A stretch of DNA of 64,000 nt, taken from contig DAIMDW010000015.1 of assembly GCA_036725605.1 (NCBI GenBank), positions 73,271-137,270 on the forward strand, written 5' to 3'. This document shows positions 1 through 8,281 of this stretch, piece by piece (the first letter of the stretch is position 1; each line of letters starts with the position of its first letter). The notes under the pieces were generated by a model, which was not told the origin of the DNA, made no database searches, and saw nothing but the letters and a program-made list of their open reading frames with translations. Both the position numbers and the translations under genes were made by a program. Source of the DNA: CALBTQ01 sp036725605. Lineage in GTDB: Bacteria; Lernaellota; Lernaellaia; Lernaellales; Lernaellaceae.

Positions 1-102
1 CGCGTGCGTGAGGGCGAGGTCAATCCGTACCTCGCGGCGCTGACCGTGCTGCGCGATCCGGACATGCTGCGCGACCTGGGCAACAATCACCGAAAAGAGT
101 AG
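1..102 (+). CDS. C-terminal end of a gene cut by the window start, possibly a MeaB/ArgK-type GTPase
   Basis: Frame 1 is open from base 1 to the TAG at 100-102 and gives 33 residues that include GEVNPYLAA. The G-E-x-(N/D)-P-Y-x-A-A pattern resembles the C-terminal helix of MeaB/ArgK-type chaperone GTPases for methylmalonyl-CoA mutase, but 33 residues are too few to assign it. The real gene starts outside the window. Function is therefore only a suggestion. Confidence 0.35.
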   Translation, partial: RVREGEVNPYLAALTVLRDPDMLRDLGNNHRKE

Positions 103-175
103 AACGACGATTGATCCGGGCGCGCGGGCCGTGTACCATCGGCGCCTGACGATGCACAAGGAGACATTCGACGCT

Positions 176-1717
176 ATGCGACGCGACTATACGATCATCG
201 GGCTGATGCTGCTGTTGCTGCTGGTTTTTGCGCTCAGCGGCTGCCCGGAGCAGATCGAAGAGGACGACACGACGGTGCCCGACCACGTGCCGCCGCAGAC
301 CGTATTTTCCTTCACCGCCAAGGCCGAAGTCGACCGCGTGACGCTCGAGTGGGATACGCCCACCGAGGACGATGCCGAGATCAACAAAGACCTGTACGGC
401 GTCATTCTGGTGCGCGCGGAAGGCCGACGCCCCGACGCGTTCCCCGTGCGCGAGCAGGACTATCAGACCGGCGACGCGCTGGGCTACGGCACGGTGATCG
501 CCAACCTGGATCCGTCGATCGAGGTATTCATCGACGAAACGGTGGAGAAGGGCACGACCTATTTCTACGAGGCGATCAGTTACGACGAGGTGCCCAATTA
601 CGCCGAGTCGGCCGAACTCAACGCCACGCCCGGTTCGCTGGTGCAGGGCCGCCTGTCGCACGAGCAGACCGTGCTCGCCGACGGCCGCGTGCTGCTGACC
701 GGCGGCATCGGTTACAGCGGGCCGCTGGATACGGCGGAAATCTACAATCCGACGACCGGCGTGTTCACCATGTTGGTCGCGCGCATGTCGCTGGAGCGTT
801 TCGCCCATACGGCCACGCTGCTGGATGACGGGCGCGTGCTGATCGTCGGCGGTTACCGCGAAGGCTTCGCCAAGACGCTGGCCGAAGCGGAGATTTTCGA
901 TCCGGCCGACAATTCCTTCACGCGGCTGGAAAGCGAAATGAACGTGGGGCGCGCGTTGCACACCGCGACGTTGCTGGACGACGGACGCGTGCTCATCACC
1001 GGCGGCACCGATTCGGTCGACGCGCTCGATTCGCTGACCGTGTTCGATCCGGAGACGGAAACATTCACCGATCCGACCGACGCCCTGCTGCGCCCGCGTT
1101 ACGGCCACGTCGCCGTGCTCGGCGAGGAAGCGGTGTATCTGATCGGCGGTTTCGACGGCAATGAAATGCTGCCTTACATCGCGGCGGTGCAACTGGACGA
1201 CCTGTCGCTGACCGACGTCAGCGGACGCGTCGGCTATGAAACCGAGATGCTCGAAGCGCGCCTGTATCCGACCGCCAGCGTCCTGCCGGACGGCGGTTGG
1301 CTGATCGCCGGCGGGCAGACCGGCACGTTGTCGGCCAACGAATTTCTCGTCGCCAGCGAAATCTTCGACCCGGCGGGCGAAACGTTGTTCGCCGCCACGG
1401 GCGATCTGGCCCGGCCGCGCTCGGGCCATCGCGCCACCGTGTTGGCCGACGGCTCGGTGCTGATCACCGGCGGCATCGGCGACAACCAAACGATCCTCGA
1501 CGACGCCGAGGTCTACCAGCCGGAAAGCGGCACGTTCATCGCCACCGCTTCGATGCGTCTGTCGCGCACGGTGCACGGACAGTCGCTGTTGCCCGACGGC
1601 CGCGTGCTGGTCACCGGCGGCAATCGCTCGACCAACATCTTCCAGCCCGAACCGGCCTCGACGGCGGAAATCTACGATCCGGACACCGGTCGCTTCTCGG
1701 TGGTCGGCGTCGATTAA
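176..1717 (+). CDS. kelch-repeat lipoprotein with an N-terminal fibronectin-III-like domain
   Basis: A 513-residue exported lipoprotein. The N-terminus has a hydrophobic stretch of leucines ending in the lipobox LSGC, so the mature protein should be lipid-anchored in the envelope. A beta-rich module resembling fibronectin III spans about residues 30-150. It is followed by about seven kelch-like blades, each with a D-G-x-V-L-(I/L/V)-x-G-G strand and an (A/S)-E-(I/V)-(F/Y)-(D/N)-P strand, enough for one closed beta-propeller. The ATG at 176 is preferred over GTG 131 or ATG 152 because it starts right at the signal peptide and has AAGGAG at 158-163. Kelch propellers normally bind proteins or sugars; the ligand is unknown. 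It lies just upstream of miaA but shows no functional link to it. Confidence 0.8.
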   Translation: MRRDYTIIGLMLLLLLVFALSGCPEQIEEDDTTVPDHVPPQTVFSFTAKAEVDRVTLEWDTPTEDDAEINKDLYGVILVRAEGRRPDAFPVREQDYQTGDALGYGTVIANLDPSIEVFIDETVEKGTTYFYEAISYDEVPNYAESAELNATPGSLVQGRLSHEQTVLADGRVLLTGGIGYSGPLDTAEIYNPTTGVFTMLVARMSLERFAHTATLLDDGRVLIVGGYREGFAKTLAEAEIFDPADNSFTRLESEMNVGRALHTATLLDDGRVLITGGTDSVDALDSLTVFDPETETFTDPTDALLRPRYGHVAVLGEEAVYLIGGFDGNEMLPYIAAVQLDDLSLTDVSGRVGYETEMLEARLYPTASVLPDGGWLIAGGQTGTLSANEFLVASEIFDPAGETLFAATGDLARPRSGHRATVLADGSVLITGGIGDNQTILDDAEVYQPESGTFIATASMRLSRTVHGQSLLPDGRVLVTGGNRSTNIFQPEPASTAEIYDPDTGRFSVVGVD

Positions 1718-1767
1718 AGTCGTCGCCGGTCTTGAACGATACGGCTCCCGCGGGAAATAATGCCGGC

Positions 1768-2694
1768 ATGCCCCACGCTCGACCTCAAATCGTGATCGTT
1801 TGCGGCCCCACGGCCACGGGAAAAACGCAACTGGCCGTGCGCCTGGCCGCGCGCTTCGGCGGCGAGATCGTCAACGCCGATTCGATGCAGGTCTATCGCC
1901 ACATGGACATCGGCACGGCCAAGCCCGACGCGGACGAACGGCGCGCGGCGCGGTTTCATCTGGTCGACGTGGCCGATCCGGACGATACCTTTTCCACCGG
2001 ACGCTTCAAGGACATGGCGCAGGCGGCGGTCGAGGAAATCCTCGCGCGCGGCCACGTGCCGATCGTCGCGGGTGGTACCGGGCTGTACATCAAGGCGCTG
2101 ACGCAGGGGCTGTTCGACGGGCCGAGCGCCGATCCGCAATTGCGCGCCGCGTACAAGGTGCGGGAAGCGGCCGAGCCGGGCAGCCTGTATCGCCGCTTGC
2201 GCGAGGTCGATCCGGAGCGCGCCGCGCAGGTCGAGCCGGGCGACTACGTGCGCATCGAGCGTTCGCTGGAGGTGTTCGACCTGACCGGCAAACCGCTCAG
2301 CCGCTGGATCGCCGAACACCGCTTCGCCGAGGAACCTTACGAAACCTTGAAGATCGGCCTGCACCGCGAGCGCGACGATCTGGCCGCCGCCTGCGACCGG
2401 CGCGTGCTCACGATGATGGACAAGGGTTGGCTCGACGAGGTGCGCGCCCTGCGCGAGCGCGGCTACGGCCCGCAACTGCCCAGCCAGATGGCGATCGGCT
2501 ACAAGGAACTCCATCAGTTTCTGGACAAGCAATTCTCGCTCAGCGAAGCGGTGCGGCGGGCGCAGACGTCCACGCGCAAATTCGCCAAGCGCCAGCGCAC
2601 CTGGTTTGGCGCGGACAAGGGAATTTTATGGCACGACGCCGCCGCGACCGGGGAGCAAGTTCTGGAGCGGGTGGCCCGCTTTTTACAAATATGA
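1768..2694 (+). CDS. miaA: tRNA dimethylallyltransferase MiaA
   Basis: 308 residues, the usual length for MiaA. The enzyme transfers a dimethylallyl group to N6 of A37 in tRNAs that read codons starting with U. The P-loop GPTATGKT lies at residues 13-20 and the diagnostic motifs DSMQVYRHMDIGTAKP (about 42-57) and GGTGLY follow. The C-terminal half keeps the conserved QLPSQMAIGYKE segment and the basic tail region K-F-A-K-R-Q-R-T-W-F. The ATG at 1768 is the only sensible start, because upstream in-frame sequence runs back through the preceding gene. It begins 50 nt after the kelch gene, so co-transcription is possible. Confidence 0.95.
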   Translation: MPHARPQIVIVCGPTATGKTQLAVRLAARFGGEIVNADSMQVYRHMDIGTAKPDADERRAARFHLVDVADPDDTFSTGRFKDMAQAAVEEILARGHVPIVAGGTGLYIKALTQGLFDGPSADPQLRAAYKVREAAEPGSLYRRLREVDPERAAQVEPGDYVRIERSLEVFDLTGKPLSRWIAEHRFAEEPYETLKIGLHRERDDLAAACDRRVLTMMDKGWLDEVRALRERGYGPQLPSQMAIGYKELHQFLDKQFSLSEAVRRAQTSTRKFAKRQRTWFGADKGILWHDAAATGEQVLERVARFLQI

Positions 2695-2778
2695 TTGCCC
2701 CGGCCCGTTGCGGTTGGTATAAAGAGAACGTTATTCATCGATGACCGTGAGCCTTTTAATGTGGAGGATCGTTTAATT

Positions 2779-5340
2779 ATGGCGACTTTCAATCGAGATA
2801 AATTCCGCGTGAAACCCACTTCGCTGCGCTGGCGCTGCAAACCGACCTGCTTCGGCTTCAAGACGACGAAAAACGCCAAACCGCTCGACGGCGTGCTGGG
2901 ACAGGCGCGGGCGGTCAAGGCGATTGAAGTGGGGCTGAACATCGATTCTCCGGGTTATAACATCTACGTGGCCGGCCTGTCGGGCACGGGCAAGATGACC
3001 ACGGTCAAGGCGTTGCTGGGCAAGCTGGAAAAGGCCAGCGAGCCGCCGAGCGATATCATTTATGTCAATAATTTTGCCGACCGCCAGAAACCGCGCTGCA
3101 TCAAGCTGCCGGCCGGCAAGGGCTCGATGCTCAAGAAAGACATGGAAGAGCTCGTCGAGTACTTGAAGAAGGTCATTCCCAACATTTTCGAAAACCAGGA
3201 GTACAAAGACCAGCGCGACGCGATCATCGAGAACTACCGCGAATTGCAGAAGGAGCATTTCCGGCAGCTCGAGAACACGATCAAGAACGAAAATTTCGCG
3301 ATGGTCCAGGTGCAGATGGGCCCGTTCACGCGGCCGATGATCCTGCCGTTGATCGAAAGCCAGCCGGTGCAGTTCGAGCAGTTGGAAAGCCTGGCGGCCG
3401 ACGGCAACTTCCCGCCCGAGAAGCTGACGCAGCTCAAGGAGCAGCACGCCGTGTTGCGCAACGGGCTGGAAACCACGATGAAGAAGGTGCGGCAGATCGA
3501 AAAGGAGATGAAGGAGGCGCTCAACAAACTCGAGCACGACTACGGCATCCAGATCATCGCCGATCTGCTGACCGACATCCGCGAAAAGCACAAGTCCAAG
3601 GAGGTCAACGCGTACCTCGACGAAGTGCTCGACGCGGTGCTCGGCGACATGTCGCGCTTCAAGGAAAAGGACGATCAGCCGCAGGCCGCGCCGATGATGA
3701 TGATGGAAATGCCGACCAAGGACGAATTCACCGACTTCATGGTGAACGTCGCGGTGGACAATTCCAAAACGAAAAAGCGGCCGGTGGTGATCGAAAACAC
3801 GCCGTCGTACAAGAACCTGTTCGGCTTCATCGAAAAGACGATCGCCAAGAACGGCAGTTGGGCGACCGACTTCACCAAGATTCACGCGGGCAGCATCTTG
3901 CAGGCCGACGGCGGCATTCTGGTGATCAACCTGCTGGACGCGATTTCCGAATCCGGCGTGTGGAAGAACCTCAAGCGCATGCTCAAAACGCGGCAACTCG
4001 AAATCGAGGGTTGGGACGCGTTCTACTGGATGATGATCTCCAGCATCAAACCCGAACCGGCGCCGGTGAACGTGAAGATCGTCGCCATCGGCGAGGACTG
4101 GCTGTTCCACTACCTGCACTATTACGACGAGGACTTCAAGAAGATCTTCAAGATCAAGGCCGACTTCGACTACGAGATGAAAAAGGACGAGGAGATGATC
4201 GTCCGTTACTCGTCGTTCCTGCACAAGATCGTCACCGACGAAAAGCTGCTGCACCTGACCAACAAGGGCGTGTCGGCGTTGGTCGAGGAAGGCGTGCGCA
4301 TGACCGGCAAGCAAAAGAAGCTGTCCACGCGGTTCTCGATCCTGGCCGACATCGTGCGCGAAGCCAACTACTGGGCGGAAAAAGACAAGAAAAAGCTGAT
4401 CGACGAAAAGCACATCATGCAGGCGCTGCAATCGCGACGCGAGCGGCTGTCGCTGTACGAAGACAAGCTGCAGGAGATGATCGAGGAAGGCAAACTGCTG
4501 ATCACCTCCAGCGGCGGCACGACGGGGCAGGTCAACGGCCTGGCCGTTTATTCGATCGGCGAGTACGCCTTCGGCAAACCCTCGCGCATCACCGCCGAGG
4601 TCAGCCTGGGGCAGGGCCACATCGTGAACATAGAGCGCGAGAGCAAACTCAGCGGCAAGATTCACGACAAGGGCATGCTGATTCTATCCGGTTATCTGCG
4701 TGGTAAATATTCACAGAATAAGCCGATGTCGATTCAGGCCAGCATCTGTTTCGAGCAGAGCTACGGCGGCATCGACGGCGACAGCGCCAGCTCGACGGAA
4801 ATGTACGCGTTGCTCTCCGCGCTTTCGGGTTTGCCGATCGAGCAGGGCATTGCGGTGACCGGCAGCGTCAACCAGAAGGGCGAGATCCAGCCGATCGGCG
4901 GCGTGAACGAGAAGATCGAAGGCTTCTTCGAGGTCTGCAAGGCGCGCGGCCTGGACGGCAAGCAGGGCGTGATGATTCCGCATACGAACGTCGACGACCT
5001 GATGTTGCGCGAGGAGATCGTCACGGCGGTCAAGAACCGTAAATTCAACGTCTGGGCCGTCAAGACGATCGACGAGGGCATCGCGCTGCTGACCGGCGTG
5101 CCGGCCGGCAAGAAGAAGGACGACGGCACGTATCCCAAGGGGACGATCAATTGCCTGGTCGACGCGCGCCTGGACGAGATGGCCCGCGCGCTGCGCAAAT
5201 TCGGCCGCGAACGCGACGGCGAAAAGAGGATCGAGCGGATCGGCGAGAACGCGAAGAAGAATCCCGATCCCGGCGACAAAAAGGTCAACGGCAAAAAGCG
5301 GGCTCCGGCGGGCAAGGGCGGCAAAAAGTCCCGCAAATAG
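2779..5340 (+). CDS. Lon-like ATP-dependent protease (AAA_32 / LonB-type, S16 family)
   Basis: 853 residues. The N-terminal AAA+ domain carries Walker A GLSGTGK at about 66-72. A long alpha-helical insertion, rich in Lys and Glu, occupies roughly 110-290, and the Walker-B region follows (ADGGILVINLLDAI). The C-terminal S16 protease domain has the catalytic Ser669 in DGDSAS and Lys712 in GGVNEKIEG. The 43-residue spacing equals that of Ser679/Lys722 in E. coli Lon, so the dyad looks intact. The Lon N-terminal substrate domain is missing, as in the LonB-like/YcbZ group. A basic tail rich in K and G ends the protein. The ATG at 2779 has GGAGG at 2763-2767. Expected role: cytosolic energy-dependent protein degradation. 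Confidence 0.9.
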   Translation: MATFNRDKFRVKPTSLRWRCKPTCFGFKTTKNAKPLDGVLGQARAVKAIEVGLNIDSPGYNIYVAGLSGTGKMTTVKALLGKLEKASEPPSDIIYVNNFADRQKPRCIKLPAGKGSMLKKDMEELVEYLKKVIPNIFENQEYKDQRDAIIENYRELQKEHFRQLENTIKNENFAMVQVQMGPFTRPMILPLIESQPVQFEQLESLAADGNFPPEKLTQLKEQHAVLRNGLETTMKKVRQIEKEMKEALNKLEHDYGIQIIADLLTDIREKHKSKEVNAYLDEVLDAVLGDMSRFKEKDDQPQAAPMMMMEMPTKDEFTDFMVNVAVDNSKTKKRPVVIENTPSYKNLFGFIEKTIAKNGSWATDFTKIHAGSILQADGGILVINLLDAISESGVWKNLKRMLKTRQLEIEGWDAFYWMMISSIKPEPAPVNVKIVAIGEDWLFHYLHYYDEDFKKIFKIKADFDYEMKKDEEMIVRYSSFLHKIVTDEKLLHLTNKGVSALVEEGVRMTGKQKKLSTRFSILADIVREANYWAEKDKKKLIDEKHIMQALQSRRERLSLYEDKLQEMIEEGKLLITSSGGTTGQVNGLAVYSIGEYAFGKPSRITAEVSLGQGHIVNIERESKLSGKIHDKGMLILSGYLRGKYSQNKPMSIQASICFEQSYGGIDGDSASSTEMYALLSALSGLPIEQGIAVTGSVNQKGEIQPIGGVNEKIEGFFEVCKARGLDGKQGVMIPHTNVDDLMLREEIVTAVKNRKFNVWAVKTIDEGIALLTGVPAGKKKDDGTYPKGTINCLVDARLDEMARALRKFGRERDGEKRIERIGENAKKNPDPGDKKVNGKKRAPAGKGGKKSRK

Positions 5341-5375
5341 TCTCGACGCAAAACCATTAATCAATCGGCGAAGCG

Positions 5376-7436
5376 ATGAAACGACGGGCGCTCCGGCGTA
5401 TTCTTCCATTTTTGTTGAGCTTGATCATCGTGCTGGCGGCGGCCGGTTGCGGGCAGGAGGCGCCGGCGCGTCCGCGCGTTTTGCTCATCGGTTTCGACGG
5501 CCTGAGCTGGGATCTGCTCGGCGCGATGATCAAGGCCGGTGAAGCGCCGAATTTCGCCCGTCTGCAGCAGGAAGGCGCCTGGGGCGTGTTGGAAGACAAT
5601 CAACCGCGCTACCCCGGCGCGTTCTGGGCTTCGGTGGCGACCGGCCGCCCCGCCGAGGATCACGCCATTCTCAAGCCGATTCAATTCGACGTCGAAACCG
5701 GCGAACTGCGGTTGCCTTCGCGCACCGTTTCCACGCTGTGGGAGATCACCACGCGCTACCAGCGGCCCTCGGGCGTGCTCGGCTGGCCGCACAGCGCGCC
5801 GGTGGACGAAGCGGTGCAGACGGTCGTCGACGATCTGGCGTTTTATCGCGGGATGGGTCTGGCCGTGCCGTTTCCCGGCGCGACGCTCAAGGCGCCGCCC
5901 TTCAAGGCGATCAAGTCGCCCTACGTCGGCGAGCCGCCGGCGGGGCCGAACGTGGCCGCGCGCATCGAAGCGGCGTCGTTGTCGCAGTTTCCGCCGATGG
6001 CCGAGGACGCGTGGGCCAGACTCGATGTGCTGGCCGTGTTTTTCGACGGCGCCAACAGCGCGCGCCATTACAGCGGCGCGGCGCAGGCGCTCGATCCCAA
6101 GGTTCGCTGGCCGCGATTCGGCAAGCCGGCGCGCAAGCACATCCGGCATATCGACCGCGTGTTGGGCGATTTGCTGGCCTTGGCCGACGAGCAGACGCTG
6201 GTGATGGTCGTCGGTTGCGATCCGCAGTTTCGCGCGGGCCGCAACGAGGAGGGCGATTTCGCCTCGCCGGTGCGCGGCATGGTCGGGTTGCTCGGACCGA
6301 TGATCGTCAAGGGGCGTAATTTCGAGGGCGGCGGCGCGTTGGATTTCGTGCCGCTGGCCTTGACCCACCTGGGCATCCCACATAGCGAGCAGATGCCCGG
6401 ATCGCCGTTTTTGGCGGCGTGGTCGGCCAAGCCGCCCAAGCTGCCGCCGGTGGCGACGCACGATATTTTCATCCGCCGGCCTTATCCGCGTGACGGGCGC
6501 ATCAACGATCCCGACGCACTGGCGCGCATTCGCTCGCTGAAAAAGCTGGTTCGGTCGGGGGCGGCGCTGATCAACGAACGCAACGCCTATACGCTGGAAC
6601 TGCTGGCCTCCGGCAGCCTGCGCGGCGCGTGGAGCGAAGCGGCGATCGACCTGGAGGCGCATCCGGATAATCCGGTGTCGCTGTACGTGCAGGGGGAAAT
6701 TCTGCTGCATCGGCGCGACGGCGCGCCGGCGGCGCAACGCTTCAAGCAGGCCGCGCGGATTCTGACCGACCGGCCGACGACCGATTCCGGACGCGCGCTA
6801 CGCGTGGCGGTGGGCATCGCGTTGGCCGAGCTCAACCTGGACGGCGGGCAGGCGGCCGAGGCGGCGGCGCACCTGCGACCGGTGGTGGAAATCTGCGACG
6901 AGTGCACCGGCGCGGTGACGATGCTCGCCCGCTGCCATCAACGCCTGGGGCACGCCGAGCGCGCGGTGACCATTGTGGAAAACGCTCTGCGCCGCTGGCC
7001 CAACGACACGCAACTGCTGCTGACGCTGGGCCGGATGCGTTTGGAAAACGGCAATGCGGACGGCGCGCGTGAAGCGTTTCGGGCCGTGCTGGCCGCCAAG
7101 AACGGCGATCATCTGGCCGAAGCGTATCTGGGGCTCGGACGCATCGCGCTGCAAGGCAACGAAACCGACAAGGCGATTCGCCATTTCGCCAAGGTCACCG
7201 AGCTGACGCCGTCGCTGCCGGACGGTTGGTTTTATCTGGCCGAGGCGCGTCAGCGCGCGGGACGCAACGACGAGGCGGAACAAGCGCTGCTCGCCGGCCT
7301 GCGCCTGGCGCCGGGCGATACGCGCGCCTGGATGTTGTGGCGGCGCATCCAAATCGAAAACGGTCAGCCGATGAAAGCGCGCCGCCTGCTGCAAGCGGCG
7401 ATGGAAAGCGTGGCCGGCAACCGGCTCGCCTTTTAG
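5376..7436 (+). CDS. lipoprotein with type I phosphodiesterase/alkaline-phosphatase fold and C-terminal TPRs
   Basis: 686 residues. A signal peptide ends in the lipobox AAAGC (Cys25). Residues about 30-390 resemble the type I phosphodiesterase/nucleotide pyrophosphatase superfamily: the first metal-ligand strand is LLIGFDGLSWD and the second conserved strand is FWASVATGRP. Residues about 410-686 are TPR-like helical repeats with typical A..LG...L..G pairs. In active relatives the second motif usually reads (V/F)WT(S/T)(I/V)(A)TG, with the Thr as nucleophile; here Ala stands there. The later D-H-G metal motif appears as GCDPQF. The catalytic site may therefore be dead, leaving a scaffold. Its stop overlaps by 4 nt the end of a convergent glycosyltransferase gene. 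Confidence 0.75.
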   Translation: MKRRALRRILPFLLSLIIVLAAAGCGQEAPARPRVLLIGFDGLSWDLLGAMIKAGEAPNFARLQQEGAWGVLEDNQPRYPGAFWASVATGRPAEDHAILKPIQFDVETGELRLPSRTVSTLWEITTRYQRPSGVLGWPHSAPVDEAVQTVVDDLAFYRGMGLAVPFPGATLKAPPFKAIKSPYVGEPPAGPNVAARIEAASLSQFPPMAEDAWARLDVLAVFFDGANSARHYSGAAQALDPKVRWPRFGKPARKHIRHIDRVLGDLLALADEQTLVMVVGCDPQFRAGRNEEGDFASPVRGMVGLLGPMIVKGRNFEGGGALDFVPLALTHLGIPHSEQMPGSPFLAAWSAKPPKLPPVATHDIFIRRPYPRDGRINDPDALARIRSLKKLVRSGAALINERNAYTLELLASGSLRGAWSEAAIDLEAHPDNPVSLYVQGEILLHRRDGAPAAQRFKQAARILTDRPTTDSGRALRVAVGIALAELNLDGGQAAEAAAHLRPVVEICDECTGAVTMLARCHQRLGHAERAVTIVENALRRWPNDTQLLLTLGRMRLENGNADGAREAFRAVLAAKNGDHLAEAYLGLGRIALQGNETDKAIRHFAKVTELTPSLPDGWFYLAEARQRAGRNDEAEQALLAGLRLAPGDTRAWMLWRRIQIENGQPMKARRLLQAAMESVAGNRLAF

Positions 7437-8281
7437 ATATTCAAAAAACTCAACAACCAGAACAGCGGGGCTTTGAAGTAGGAGCGTTCGTAGGTCCAGG
7501 CGCGCAGGTACGCCGTGCGCGCGGCCGCCTGGTCGCTCTCGGCGGACGATACGCGGCCCTGCACGAAGTACAACTGCCGAAGACGGCGCGTGAGGCCGAT
7601 GACGTCGCGCGGGGCGATGCCGAAGTCGGCGATGGTTCGTTCGATGACCTTGGCGGTGGCGGCGAACATGGGCGCGATCTTCGTCTGCAACTGGCCCTCA
7701 TGCTCGCGGTAGGTGGCCAACGGTTGGTTGATCTTTACTGCGCGACCCTGGCGGCAGACCTTCAGCCACAGCCGGTAGTCCTCGGCGGGGCAGAAGTCGG
7801 GCTCGAATCCGCCGGCCTTGTCGAAGGCTTCGCGGCGCAGCAACACGGTGCTGGTGACGATCCAGTTGTCCAGCAGCAGTTTTTCGAAGACGGCGCCCTC
7901 GGCCGTGTCGTGAAATCCCAGTTCGCGCTCGCCCTCGGAGTCGACCGTGTCGCCGTAGATCAAATCGATGCCCGGGTGCATGGCTTTGGTCTGCGCGGCG
8001 AGGCGATGGGGCAGCCAGATGTCGTCGTCGTCGCAAAAGGCCAGCCAGGGATACTGCGCCTCGCGCACGGCGGCATTGCGCGCGACGGCCGGACCGCCGG
8101 CTTTGGTGAACACCAGGCGCACGGGGAACTTGTCGGCCAGATGCCGCGCGCTCTGGCCGCGGCTGTCGTCGGCGACGATGATTTCGTCGGCCGGCGTCGT
8201 CTGGGCGAGAAGCGAAGAAAGCGCTTCCTCGACCATCTCCGGCCGGTCGCGCGTGGCGACGATGACGCTGATTTTATCCAT
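7433..8281 (-). CDS. family 2 glycosyltransferase
   Basis: 282 residues. The N-terminus SVIVATRDRPEMVEEAL is the standard nucleotide-binding strand and helix of GT-A enzymes, followed by the VADDS motif and the metal-binding stretch FCDDDDIWLP near residue 90. An ED-x-x-LW motif (AEDYRLWLK) provides the candidate catalytic base region. The protein should transfer a sugar from a nucleotide donor to a glycan acceptor at the inner membrane surface. It is the last gene of a four-gene minus-strand operon and overlaps the asparagine-synthetase-like gene by 8 nt. Donor and acceptor cannot be read from the sequence. Confidence 0.87.
   Translation of the reverse strand: MDKISVIVATRDRPEMVEEALSSLLAQTTPADEIIVADDSRGQSARHLADKFPVRLVFTKAGGPAVARNAAVREAQYPWLAFCDDDDIWLPHRLAAQTKAMHPGIDLIYGDTVDSEGERELGFHDTAEGAVFEKLLLDNWIVTSTVLLRREAFDKAGGFEPDFCPAEDYRLWLKVCRQGRAVKINQPLATYREHEGQLQTKIAPMFAATAKVIERTIADFGIAPRDVIGLTRRLRQLYFVQGRVSSAESDQAAARTAYLRAWTYERSYFKAPLFWLLSFLNI

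Noticed and set aside
20..1576. Long minus-strand open frame antisense to the kelch lipoprotein gene
   Set aside because: Repetitive His/Arg/Gly-rich product typical of an antisense shadow in G+C-rich DNA; no ribosome site, no family resemblance, and the plus-strand gene has a signal peptide and repeats.
2773..4665. 630-codon minus-strand open frame inside the Lon-like gene
   Set aside because: His/Val/Leu-rich product mirrors the coding strand's codon bias; the plus-strand gene has a full ATPase and protease active site.
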